From positions 2,343,981 through 2,407,980 of the forward strand of contig NZ_LT629732.1 of NCBI RefSeq assembly GCF_900104745.1: a stretch of 64,000 bases of DNA, in the 5' to 3' direction. The notes under the pieces were generated by a model. It had not been told where the DNA came from, did not search any database, and saw nothing but the letters and a program-made list of their open reading frames with translations. Positions 54,781 to 63,810 of the stretch are shown here, in pieces; within the stretch, counting starts at the first letter, position 1, and every line of letters starts with the position of its first letter. The position numbers and the translations under genes are program-made. This stretch comes from Actinopolymorpha singaporensis (lineage in GTDB: Bacteria > Actinomycetota > Actinomycetes > Propionibacteriales > Actinopolymorphaceae).

Positions 54781-56766
54781 TCAGGAATTGAGGAAGAACT
54801 GCTCCGGCCTGTCGGGGCCGGGGTCCGGGTGAAGGTACGCGAGGATCATCGGGTCCGGCGCGTTCTTGAAGTTGTCGGTCTTGACGCCGTACACGCTCAG
54901 GGGAAGTACTGTTCCGATCACGTAGAACTGCTGCTTGGCGATCTTGAGGATTTCTCGGAAGATGTCTGTGCGACGGTCGGCGCCGGGCTCTTCGAGTAGC
55001 TTCCAGTACAGCTGCATCTGCCGGAGTGGTGCGGCCGGTGGCTTCTCGCCGGACTGTCCACGGCTGGTGAACCATGTCGCCCACGGAACGGCGTAGTTCG
55101 ACTCCGCGTTCGCTGGAAAGTACCATCGCGGGTCCAGCATGGCGTCCTTGAGGCCGCCGTCGCCGCCCCACACGCTCGCGTCGTGTTTGTTGGCTTCCTT
55201 GCGGGTGTAGAACAAGGAACGGTCGATGCTGTTGATTTCGATGTGGATACCTAGGTTCTTCCAGTCGTCACGCACGAATCCGAGCGCGTCCACCGCCTGG
55301 GTGTCGCCGTTGTTGACGTCGAAGGTGATGAAGATCGGTTTGCCGTCGGCGCCCAGGCGGGCGCCGTTCTTGTCGCGCTCGTAACCGGCGGCGTCAAGCA
55401 GCTTGTTTGCCTTGTCGAGGTCGTACTCGGTGTATTGGGTGGCCATCTCCTCGTCGTAGAACTCGGCTTGCTCCTGACGCGGTGCTGCCTGCCAGGGCTT
55501 GCCTGTTCGCTGGAAGACGGCCTCGATGAGCTGGGTGCGGTTGATGGCATGGGAGAGCGCGATACGAAAGTCTCTGTTCTGGAAGGTGCGCCGCGTCGCC
55601 GCGTCCCTGTGGGTGAGGTTGAGGGCGATCACCATCCAGTTCATCCGGGTGAAGGTCATCGGGAAGATCTTGTACCGACCCCGGTCACGGTAGCGCGCGA
55701 TGACGGGCTTGTTCTGCAGGGTGTTGACGACCGGGTAGTGAAACTGATACTCGCCGTTCATGACCTTCAGGAGCATTGTGTTCGGGTCGCCTGCGGTGTC
55801 GTAGACGATCCTGTCGATGTAGGGCAGTTGCTTCCCGTCGGTGTCGACCTTCCAGTAGTACGGGTTGCGCCCGACCGAGGCCTGGTTTCCCCTGCCCACT
55901 GGTGAGGTCAGGTGCCAGGCGTTGAGGGTTGGCAGGTCAAGGTTCGTCGTGTAGTCGGCCTTTGACAGGAACAACTCCGTCCACTTGGAGAAGTGCTGCT
56001 TCCTGGCGTCTTGCTTGGCGCTCGGGTTGTATTTCGGGTGGGACTTCCCCAGGTAATGGCGCGGATAGCTCGCGGTGTCTCCGAACACCGTGCCGTAGGA
56101 CTGTGATGCCATGCGCTGAAGGAAGAGGCCGTTCGGCGTGTCGAAGCTGACGCGAAAGGTGTGGTCGTCCACCTTCGTGAGCTGGGCCGGCTTTCCGTCG
56201 GCGCTGACCATGAAGCTGACCGGGATGGGGAAGAGGTCCTTGTTGAGCATGCAGTCTTCCCAGGAGAACATGATGTCCGCCGCCGTGAACGGCTTCCCGT
56301 CGGACCACCTGACGCCCTTTCGTAGCGTGAAGGTGAACTCCTTGCCGTCGGGGGACGCCTCGACCGACTCCGCGACGTTTGGGACGACCTGGTTCCACTT
56401 GCTGTCCCACCGCACGAGGCCCTCGTATCCGGCCGTGTAGTAGATCCAGTAGCTGTTGGCCGGGCCCAGGAAGCCGGTGCGCCAGGTCCCGCCGTACGTG
56501 CCGACCTTCTCGACAGGGGTTACGACCAGCGGCTTGTCAGGAAGCCGCCTGCTCAAGGGCGGAAGTTTGCCTGCCTTGACCTGCTCGGCCAGGGCGGGAG
56601 CTTCGCGCGTGTCGCCGGATCCGCCGCCGTGCTGTTCGTGGCGGGACCTGGGACTGGTGGACAGGTCGCAGGCGGCAGCGGATGCGGTGACCAGAAGGCC
56701 CGCCCCGGCAGCTTGGAGGACGAACCTCCTGGAGGGACGGGGAGTCTCGGATGGGAGAGCACTCAT
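54781..56766 (-). CDS. Family 5 extracellular solute-binding lipoprotein
   Basis: A 661-residue periplasmic-type binding protein of the oligopeptide/nickel (SBP_bac_5) family. The signal has a twin-arginine-like SRRFVLQAAGAGLLVTASAAAC with a lipobox ending in AAAC. Family segments include FTFTLRKGVRWSDGKPFTAADI, NTMLLKVMNGEYQF and FRIALSHAINRTQLIE. No permease genes adjoin it; family 5 proteins in actinomycetes can bind oligosaccharides as well as peptides. ATG 56766 lies 7 bases after a GGAGG site, whereas ATG 56772 directly abuts it and is rejected. It forms an apparent operon with the upstream glycosidase and downstream PhyH. Confidence 0.88.
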   Translation of the reverse strand: MSALPSETPRPSRRFVLQAAGAGLLVTASAAACDLSTSPRSRHEQHGGGSGDTREAPALAEQVKAGKLPPLSRRLPDKPLVVTPVEKVGTYGGTWRTGFLGPANSYWIYYTAGYEGLVRWDSKWNQVVPNVAESVEASPDGKEFTFTLRKGVRWSDGKPFTAADIMFSWEDCMLNKDLFPIPVSFMVSADGKPAQLTKVDDHTFRVSFDTPNGLFLQRMASQSYGTVFGDTASYPRHYLGKSHPKYNPSAKQDARKQHFSKWTELFLSKADYTTNLDLPTLNAWHLTSPVGRGNQASVGRNPYYWKVDTDGKQLPYIDRIVYDTAGDPNTMLLKVMNGEYQFHYPVVNTLQNKPVIARYRDRGRYKIFPMTFTRMNWMVIALNLTHRDAATRRTFQNRDFRIALSHAINRTQLIEAVFQRTGKPWQAAPRQEQAEFYDEEMATQYTEYDLDKANKLLDAAGYERDKNGARLGADGKPIFITFDVNNGDTQAVDALGFVRDDWKNLGIHIEINSIDRSLFYTRKEANKHDASVWGGDGGLKDAMLDPRWYFPANAESNYAVPWATWFTSRGQSGEKPPAAPLRQMQLYWKLLEEPGADRRTDIFREILKIAKQQFYVIGTVLPLSVYGVKTDNFKNAPDPMILAYLHPDPGPDRPEQFFLNS

Positions 56767-56916
56767 GCTCATACCTCCGTGATGTGATCCCACCTCGCCA
56801 GGAGTCTTGTTCTGGGACCGCGCAAGGTCAATGCGTCAGGCGGGCGCCCATCGCGTATTGCGGAAGTTGGCCACGCGTCGGAGCAACTGACGTGGCGGAG
56901 GGCCCCGCCGCCACTC

Positions 56917-59526
56917 TCAGAGCCGCTCGCCGACGAACGTCCACGTCGAGAACAGCGAGGAGTCCCACGCGTTGCCGATGCCGGGCGTCCAGTAGATCCA
57001 GCCTGACCGGCCGGAGCCGTCGTTGTCGTTGACGAGGAAGTCCATGCCGATCCGGGTGCCGACGCCCGGTTCGATGCCCAGCTCGGTCATGGGCAGGGCG
57101 AAGGTGTAGACGATCCCGCTGTTCTCGCCGCGTCGGCACACCAGCCTCGCGCCGGGGACGTCGCTCGACCCGCCGCTGAAGCGGTGCACCTGTTCGCCCT
57201 GGGACGTCAGAGCCAGTCCGTACTCCTGGGCGCCCGGGGGCATGCCCTGCTTGACGTTGTCCGGATCGAACATCAGCTGCACGCTGTCACCGTTCCAGAT
57301 GTCGCCACCGGTGTACGGCTGGTGGAACACGTCGTCGGTGACGCTGACGGCGAAGTAGAAGTTGTCCTCGTCCCACATCGCCCAGGCGGTCGCCGAGCAT
57401 CCGGCAGGAGTCCAGTTCGGGATGCCGACCACCTGGTCGGGGCGTTGGACGTGCACCGGTGCGGCTGTCCGGAAGCCGTCCAGGGTCCCGTCGATGGGGG
57501 GTGTTCCGCGTACGACGGCGGTGACGAACAGGGTGGTTTGGGCGGTGACCACGCCGGGCGCGGCGGGAGTGGTCGCGCTGATCCGGACGGGGTAGGTGTT
57601 GTCGGGGTTCGTCGGGGCCTGTTGGAGTCGGTAGCGCAGGACGGTCGACGCGCCGGGTGCGAGTGGCCCGTAGGGCAGTTCGGGTTCTGCGACGCTCCAG
57701 CCGTCGGGCAGGGTGAGGGTGGCGGTGCCGTGTTGGTCGACGTTGACGCGGTTGGTGATCGTCACGGTCAGGTCGGGCAGGTTCACGGGCAGGTCGGCGA
57801 GGTTGTCGATACCGATGTCCAGCGGGGTCAGGCCGTGGACGGAGCCGGCCTTGACGATCCGGGCGAGCCGCTCGGGGGAGAGGCCGGGTGCTACCAGGAA
57901 GACCGGCCGCCCGGTGAGCGGCACCTCCACGGGGCCTCGTCCGGTGTCGAGGCGGTTGCCCATGACGTCGTGGGGCTGGATCTGGTGCGCACCGGCATGC
58001 AGGTTCAGGCTGCCGTTCTCCGCGGTGCTCCACACCACCGCCGTGGCGCCCTGCTCCGCGCCGAACACGTAGGCCCGGACGGCTGACCCCATGGGCACGC
58101 CCACGGAGGGGCGGTGGTCGCGCAACCGGTCGGTCAGGGCCGCGTAGGCGGCGTAGGCGACCCGGGGATGGAGGGCGTCGTCGAGGATTCCCCAGCCCTC
58201 ACCGCCGTATTGCAGGGTGAAGTCCAGGACCCGTTCGACTCCCGCGGCGACCGCCTCGACGTTGGCGCGGACGATGTACGCGGCCTGCTCCCACGGCGAG
58301 ACACCGCCGTGGACGTTCCAGCCCGTCTCAGTGACCCACAGCCTCACCTGCCTGCCGTCGTTGCGGTCCAGGAACGTGCGTGCCTGGTGGATCTGCTCGA
58401 CGAACTTGCCCTCCTCCGGTCCGGCCGGGCCCGGGTAGAGATGGATGGCCATGGCGTCGTAGGAGCCGATGCCGGCGACGTCGACCACCTGCTGGTCGAA
58501 GCTTTCCCCGCCGTTGGACACGACCACGAACGCATCCGGGTCGGCGCGGCGGATCGCGGCGGAGGCGGCGCGGACTAGCCGGCCGAACTCCTCGGCGGTG
58601 CCGAACCAGAAGGTGGGCGGCTCGTTCCACACCTCCCAGTGGCGGATGCCGTAGTCGTCGTCCCAGCCGAGGACGCGGGCAAGGGTGCCTCCCGGTTTGT
58701 AACGGGACACGACCTGAAAGCAGTAGTTCGCGAAGTTGTCGATGGCCTCCGCCCAGGGCGTCGGGTGGGACTGGCCCTGGTAGCCGTCGGGCAGCGACCA
58801 GCTCGCCCAGTAGTCCAGCAGGGCGAGGAAGAGAACCTTCTTGTTCCGCGCAGCGATGACGGCCGGGTCGAACCGCTCCCAGTGCCATTCGCCTTCGCTG
58901 GGTTCGATGGTGTCCCAGAAGATCTCCTCCCGGCTGAACGCGATGCCCGCCTCGGCGACCAGTTGGAGGCGGGTGGCGATGGTGGTCTCGTCGAAGCGGA
59001 TCCCGATGAACGAGCCGCCACCGCCGATGCCCCATGGCGAGTCCGGCTGGAGCCGGTCCGGCGATTGGGGCACCCGAGCCAGCGCGGTGGTGGTGGTCGC
59101 GACCGTCGTTCCGTCGCTGGCGCGGAGCGTGGCGTCGGCGGTGTAGGCGCCGTATGCGTCGGCTCCGACGGGTGCGACGTACTTCACCGGCTCGGCCGAG
59201 GCGACGCGGAGCGTTTGGGTGTGGCGGGACACGATGATCCCGTCGGCGTCCCTGCCGACCAACTCGACCTCGTAGGTGCTGGGCCGGCCGGAGGGGTCGC
59301 GCAGCACTTCACGAAGGCGCATCGGTTCGTCGCCCGCGAAGACGTTCCCGGGCTGTACGTCGGTGAGGTCGAGGGTGACCGGTGTCGCAGCCCAGGCGTG
59401 TGGCAGGCGGTGGATGCTTTCCGGCACCAGTCCGGATCCCAGCGCCGAGGAGGCCAGGACCAGGCCACCGCCGCGCTGGAGGAACCGCCGCCGCGACCAT
59501 TTCGGGGTGTTCGCCCTCGCGTTCAT
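56917..59526 (-). CDS. Secreted clan GH-A glycoside hydrolase with C-terminal CBM9-like domain
   Basis: An 869-residue exported protein. The N terminus is a Tat signal (SRRRFLQRGGGLVLASSALG). A beta-sandwich of about 120 residues leads to a TIM barrel with the acid/base Glu in HWEVWNEPP and the nucleophile Glu in RLWVTETGW, as in GH39/GH5-like enzymes. An NPCBM/NEW3-like region (DLTVTITNRVNVDQHG) follows, and the end (AWAMWDEDNFYFAVSVTDD to NAWDSSLFSTWTFVG) is a CBM9-like sugar-binding module. It likely attacks a plant or fungal polysaccharide outside the cell. ATG 59526 has an AGGAGAGG site. It is divergent from the GH39-like gene at 59895. Confidence 0.87.
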   Translation of the reverse strand: MNARANTPKWSRRRFLQRGGGLVLASSALGSGLVPESIHRLPHAWAATPVTLDLTDVQPGNVFAGDEPMRLREVLRDPSGRPSTYEVELVGRDADGIIVSRHTQTLRVASAEPVKYVAPVGADAYGAYTADATLRASDGTTVATTTTALARVPQSPDRLQPDSPWGIGGGGSFIGIRFDETTIATRLQLVAEAGIAFSREEIFWDTIEPSEGEWHWERFDPAVIAARNKKVLFLALLDYWASWSLPDGYQGQSHPTPWAEAIDNFANYCFQVVSRYKPGGTLARVLGWDDDYGIRHWEVWNEPPTFWFGTAEEFGRLVRAASAAIRRADPDAFVVVSNGGESFDQQVVDVAGIGSYDAMAIHLYPGPAGPEEGKFVEQIHQARTFLDRNDGRQVRLWVTETGWNVHGGVSPWEQAAYIVRANVEAVAAGVERVLDFTLQYGGEGWGILDDALHPRVAYAAYAALTDRLRDHRPSVGVPMGSAVRAYVFGAEQGATAVVWSTAENGSLNLHAGAHQIQPHDVMGNRLDTGRGPVEVPLTGRPVFLVAPGLSPERLARIVKAGSVHGLTPLDIGIDNLADLPVNLPDLTVTITNRVNVDQHGTATLTLPDGWSVAEPELPYGPLAPGASTVLRYRLQQAPTNPDNTYPVRISATTPAAPGVVTAQTTLFVTAVVRGTPPIDGTLDGFRTAAPVHVQRPDQVVGIPNWTPAGCSATAWAMWDEDNFYFAVSVTDDVFHQPYTGGDIWNGDSVQLMFDPDNVKQGMPPGAQEYGLALTSQGEQVHRFSGGSSDVPGARLVCRRGENSGIVYTFALPMTELGIEPGVGTRIGMDFLVNDNDGSGRSGWIYWTPGIGNAWDSSLFSTWTFVGERL

Positions 59527-59894
59527 CTCGACCTCTCCTTACCCAGATTCCTCGGACTGTCAGGTTCCGCGGCCAGCTCAGGGCCGCGTTCTCGGCGCTC
59601 CGTGCTCAGATCGAGTCCAGCCCCGGCCGCGCGGGCTCCGCGCGCACGGCCGGGATGGTGACCGCTTCAGCCTCGTAGAGCGGAGGGTGAGTCGGCGGCC
59701 GGTGGGACAGGTCGACGTGCGTACCGGTCACGCGGTCACCTCCGCGGTCTCGACCGTGGAGCGTAGGTGAGAGACAGGCCCGACGGCGTGGGACTGGTCC
59801 GTACTTGGCCGTCACCTCGTCCAGCCACGGCACTACGCTTGGTGACACTTGGGCTGCGCAGTCCTCATCGACCAACGACAGATGGAGGTGGCGG
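59527..59894. promoter_or_regulatory. Divergent control region with a strong hairpin
   Basis: The 368-base gap separates two divergent glycosidase genes and should hold both promoters. A bulged hairpin lies at 59622-59654: CCCGGCCG pairs with CGGCCGGG and CGCGG with CCGCG around a 3-base loop. On the minus strand, codons ending at 59606 (PTHPPLYEAEAVTIPAV and onward) look like the tail of a lost gene, so the hairpin may be a relic within it. I see no clear operator. Confidence 0.45.
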
Positions 59895-61670
59895 ATGTCG
59901 CACCCGCCTGAGGTTCGCCCGCACGCACAGGGTGGAGCTGGAGCCGCGTTGCCGCGGCGGAGGGTGTTGCAGCTGTCAGGTGTCGCCACGGTGGGGGCCG
60001 CGCTGCCGGCGTTGGGTGGCGTGAGCGCCCAGGCGTCGAGTTCGGTGCGTACGGTCGAAGTCGACACCAGAGCGGTGACGGGCGCGTTCAACCGGGCCCT
60101 GTTCAGCTGCACCGGCTACGCCCAGCTGAAGCTCGACGGGTCGGCCCTGGCGTTGGACAGCTACCGCCAGCTCCACCCGGTAGGAACGCAGGCCCGCATC
60201 GAGGTCATGATGAACCAGGCCTCACCGGCGCCGGGAGAGTTCCGCCCCGACCAGATGCTCCGGTTCGTCGACAACACCGGCGACGCCTACGTCAACCACG
60301 TCGAGGGTCTGGGCATGGAGCCGGTACTGCTGTGCGCGTACAACACCGGCTGGCTCACCCGGACCGGAGCGTTGAACGAGGCGCCGACCGACCCGAGGGC
60401 GTGGGCCGACATCGTGGCGAACGTCGTCTCACACTTCAACGGCGAGGGCACCGACCCCGGCTACCGGTTGCGCGTCCGCCATGTCGAGGTGTGGAACGAA
60501 CCGAACCTGGAACAGTTCTGGCTCGGCAGCGACGAGGAGTACTTCGAGCTGTTTCGGATCACCGCGGACCTCATCCACGCCCGGTTCCCGGGAGTGCTGG
60601 TCGGCGGACCGGTGTTCTCGCCGGGGATCGAGGGCTACTACGACTACGGTAAGGCGTTCATCGACGCGGCTGGCGAGCACATGGACTTCTTCGTCTACCA
60701 CTCCTACGGCGACACCCCAGCCAAGGTCGTCGCGGACCTGGGGCTGTGGGAGTCCTACATCCGCGATCACACCACCAAGGCGGACCCGAAGCTGATGGTG
60801 ACAGAGTCGGAGTCGTTCTTCGACTCCGACGCGCTCAAGGTGCAGGACCTGATGAGCCGGCAGTTCTCCCTCATCGAGAACGGCGGCCACCTGCTCGGCT
60901 GGCACCAGTTCACGCTGCTGGAGTATCGCGAGGGCACCTACACCTTCGGCCTGGTCCGCCGCGACGGCTCGGTGTTCGATCGCAACTACTGGCCCTACTG
61001 GATATTCCGCGATGCCCGAGGCGAGACTCTGCGCGTCCGGACGCAAGGCGCCCGGTCCCCTGGGGAGCACGTGGTGGCGACCCGCGACGGGGACGGCCGT
61101 CGCTTCAGCGTCGTGTACTGGCGTGACCCGGCCCTCGCGGCCGGAACCCAGCCGACCCGGTTCACGATGGAGCTTCCGGGCGACGGGCGCGACCGAATCC
61201 TTGTCGTGTCGATGGTGAGTGGTACGTCCGGGCAGGTCGTCGCGGCGCGACGCGTCGACGGGCACACCGGGCAGCTGACCGAGACGGTGCGGCTCGCCCC
61301 CGGCGCCGCCGTCGCCCACACCCTCGTCGATGCCGGCGATGCGAGGGCGCCGTGGCTGGGGCTGTCCGCGAGCGCGCCGAGCGTCACCGTCGGGTCGACG
61401 TTCACCGCCACCGCCCGCCTGGTCAACACCACCCCTGCCGCGATCGGCGGGGTCCTGCGGCTGGTCGGCCTTCCCGGGGACTGGCAGGTGCGGCTCGTCT
61501 CTGGCGCGAAGGAGTTCGCGGACCTGGAGACCGGAGGCGTGGCCAGCGCGGCATGGGAGATCTCGGCCACCTCAGCCGTGACGGACGTCGCCTACCACGC
61601 GGACGTTCAGGTGACCGGCGCCGACGCCACGCACTCCATCCCCCTCCGGATCAACGCCACCGCGAGCTGA
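59895..61670 (+). CDS. Secreted GH39-like glycoside hydrolase
   Basis: A 591-residue exported protein. The N terminus has PRRRVLQLSGVATVGAALPAL, a twin-arginine-like signal ending near residue 45. The TIM barrel shows the acid/base Glu in HVEVWNEPNLEQFW and a candidate nucleophile in LMVTESESFF, typical of clan GH-A families such as GH39. The C-terminal third is beta-rich with a NEW3-like segment (SVTVGSTFTATARLVN). The substrate is not evident. ATG 59895 has a GGAGGTGG site; the frame back to 59805 is unlikely. A 77-bp internal segment recurs inverted at 46493-46569. It is followed, 85 bases on, by the GxGYxYP gene. Confidence 0.87.
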   Translation: MSHPPEVRPHAQGGAGAALPRRRVLQLSGVATVGAALPALGGVSAQASSSVRTVEVDTRAVTGAFNRALFSCTGYAQLKLDGSALALDSYRQLHPVGTQARIEVMMNQASPAPGEFRPDQMLRFVDNTGDAYVNHVEGLGMEPVLLCAYNTGWLTRTGALNEAPTDPRAWADIVANVVSHFNGEGTDPGYRLRVRHVEVWNEPNLEQFWLGSDEEYFELFRITADLIHARFPGVLVGGPVFSPGIEGYYDYGKAFIDAAGEHMDFFVYHSYGDTPAKVVADLGLWESYIRDHTTKADPKLMVTESESFFDSDALKVQDLMSRQFSLIENGGHLLGWHQFTLLEYREGTYTFGLVRRDGSVFDRNYWPYWIFRDARGETLRVRTQGARSPGEHVVATRDGDGRRFSVVYWRDPALAAGTQPTRFTMELPGDGRDRILVVSMVSGTSGQVVAARRVDGHTGQLTETVRLAPGAAVAHTLVDAGDARAPWLGLSASAPSVTVGSTFTATARLVNTTPAAIGGVLRLVGLPGDWQVRLVSGAKEFADLETGGVASAAWEISATSAVTDVAYHADVQVTGADATHSIPLRINATAS

Positions 61671-61755
61671 CCAGACCACGTCGTCGCCGTCAACGACACC
61701 TTGCGCCAGTGCCTTCACATCCGCTGAGCACCTCGAGAACCTGACTGGAGGCCTC

Positions 61756-63720
61756 ATGCCCCCCGATTCGTGGATCGGCCGACAACTTCGGCGGAGGGAG
61801 CTCCTTGCCTATGGGGCGGCGATAGGCGCGGCACCACTCGGACCGCGGATGGGCGATGGATTCGTTCGGCAGAAGTTGGAACCGACCGGTGACACCTGTT
61901 TCAGGGCGGTCGTGAGCACGTTCGACCTCGACGGCCAAGACAAGGGTGTCCGGGTGGCGCTTGCCTCGTTGCAGGGGCTGGTTGCGCGCCGCCGACCGGA
62001 GATCTATCTGCTACAGAGCTGGGACGATGTACGCAGCAATCACGGCTACCTGCGGTGGTACATGGACAAGGCCTGGGTCAAGGAAGAACACCGCTACGAC
62101 GATCCGTACCGGCTGATCGCCGCCTTCCGTGATGCTGCCCATGGGCTCGTGGTCGTCGATCCCGAGCAGGAGCACACGCTCAACGTGGCGACCAACGTCG
62201 CCGGTGTGGAGAATCTTCTGATCGTCTACCCGGACCAACTGCCCGAGGTGGACCTGCCGGTGGTATGTGACCTGCGCGGGAAGTTCGCCGATGCGGCCGG
62301 CGCCTACGCCTGGGCATACAAGCGTTGCTGGCCGAGGCAGAGCCGGGCGATGCTGTGCTGTTTCCACACGTCCGTCGCGCACGACTTCCAACGGGACTAC
62401 GCCGTCCAGCACCGTCTGCACACGTTCTGGCTGCCAGGCCCGGACGACCCCGACCACAGCCCGGATCTGGAGGCGCACGTCGAGAGGCTGCTGCACGATG
62501 CACCTGCGAACATTCCGGTCCTGGGGTTCTGGAGTGCGGTGAGCGACGACGGCGCTCCGCGGGGAGTGGGGGAGTACGCGGGGGTCAGGCTGGCCGGCAC
62601 GTACGCGAAGTACACCTGGGTGTCGGACTGGGCTGGCAACTACAGCTTCCACGCGGCCGCGCCGGTCGACGCGACGGTATTCGAGCGCCAGCCCGCTCGC
62701 CGCAAGACCTTCCGCCCCTACCGGCCGGACGTGACCTACGTGGCGCTGATCATGATCGAGAGCGGGGACGCGCCCGGCTATCTGCAGTACGGGCTGCGGT
62801 TCTTCCAGTGGGACGACCCGACTCGCGGGAAGGTGCCATTGTCGTACGGCATCACACCAGCGGCGCGGAAGCTCCTTCCCGGGATCCTGCAATGGCTGTA
62901 CGAGACCGCCACACCGAACGACTACTTCTTCTCCTCGATCTCCGGGGCCGGGTACTGCTACCCGCTGGAGGGGTACGGCTCAGCGAGCCCGGTCGACCAA
63001 GACGGCCGTCGGGTCACCGAGCACGAAGCGGTCGCGGAGTACTTCCGGGCCACCGACGAACGGATGTCCGGCCTCGACATGGACATGCTCGGGCTGTACT
63101 CCCACCCCTGGACGCCATGGACCGATGCCGACGACACGTTCGTTGACGACACGATCGTCCCCCACATGCCGAAGGTGACAGCTGTCCTTGCAGACATGGG
63201 ACGCAACGACGGCACCACCCCAGCCAATGCAAACCGGATGGCCGCGGGCGGCGTCAGTGTTCACCACACCCTCACGCGCTGGCCGAACCAGGCGTGGTAC
63301 CCGCCGTACGACACCACCAACGACGAAGCCGCAGCGCAGTGGCTCGCTGACCAGATCCGTACGAACGCAGCCGGGGGAAGGTTCGTCCAAGCGATGTTCT
63401 ACAGCTGCACTACGGGCCTCGGCGACTGCGACGGGTCGCCGACCTCCTCCAACCAGATGGCTACGTCTTCGTCACAGCCGACGAGTTCGACCACCTCTGG
63501 AGAACAGCGAACGACCAGAACGGACCGAGTTGAAGCCGCATCTTGCACAAGGGTGGAAGCTGGTGGGACTGCGCTGCATCGAGGTCAACTGCACGGCGGG
63601 CCTCGGTGCGATAGCCGCGCCCCCAGATGGTGCGGTCGGGGACGTCGAAGGCGGCCGGCAACTCGAGGCCTCGTCGTACGGCATCCTCGGCGTGCGCCAG
63701 GACTGTGGCGTCCCCTGTGA
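61756..63720 (+). CDS. GxGYxYP-domain putative glycoside hydrolase, frameshifted near the end
   Basis: The literal frame has 654 codons. The signature SISGAGYCYPLEG of the GxGYxYP domain lies at about 395-407, and an N-terminal RRRELLAYGAAIGAA could be a Tat signal. Such proteins are found with carbohydrate-active genes and probably act on polysaccharides. After FVQAMFYSCTTGLGDCD (about codon 560) the frame turns to low-complexity sequence. Dropping back one position near 63431 restores VADLLQPDGYVFVTADEF and DHLWRTANDQ, ending at a TGA at 63533. One missing base is the simplest explanation, so the original protein was about 592 residues. The loss may be real or a sequencing error. ATG 61756 has a TGGAGG site. 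Confidence 0.8.
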   Translation: MPPDSWIGRQLRRRELLAYGAAIGAAPLGPRMGDGFVRQKLEPTGDTCFRAVVSTFDLDGQDKGVRVALASLQGLVARRRPEIYLLQSWDDVRSNHGYLRWYMDKAWVKEEHRYDDPYRLIAAFRDAAHGLVVVDPEQEHTLNVATNVAGVENLLIVYPDQLPEVDLPVVCDLRGKFADAAGAYAWAYKRCWPRQSRAMLCCFHTSVAHDFQRDYAVQHRLHTFWLPGPDDPDHSPDLEAHVERLLHDAPANIPVLGFWSAVSDDGAPRGVGEYAGVRLAGTYAKYTWVSDWAGNYSFHAAAPVDATVFERQPARRKTFRPYRPDVTYVALIMIESGDAPGYLQYGLRFFQWDDPTRGKVPLSYGITPAARKLLPGILQWLYETATPNDYFFSSISGAGYCYPLEGYGSASPVDQDGRRVTEHEAVAEYFRATDERMSGLDMDMLGLYSHPWTPWTDADDTFVDDTIVPHMPKVTAVLADMGRNDGTTPANANRMAAGGVSVHHTLTRWPNQAWYPPYDTTNDEAAAQWLADQIRTNAAGGRFVQAMFYSCTTGLGDCDGSPTSSNQMATSSSQPTSSTTSGEQRTTRTDRVEAASCTRVEAGGTALHRGQLHGGPRCDSRAPRWCGRGRRRRPATRGLVVRHPRRAPGLWRPL

Positions 63721-63810
63721 CGATGCGCGTGCCGCCGGTGGACGAAGGTCGTGCGGGCGCCGAGCTACTGGTGGAGCGGCCCAGAACGGACGGTGGACCG
63801 GGCACCGCCA

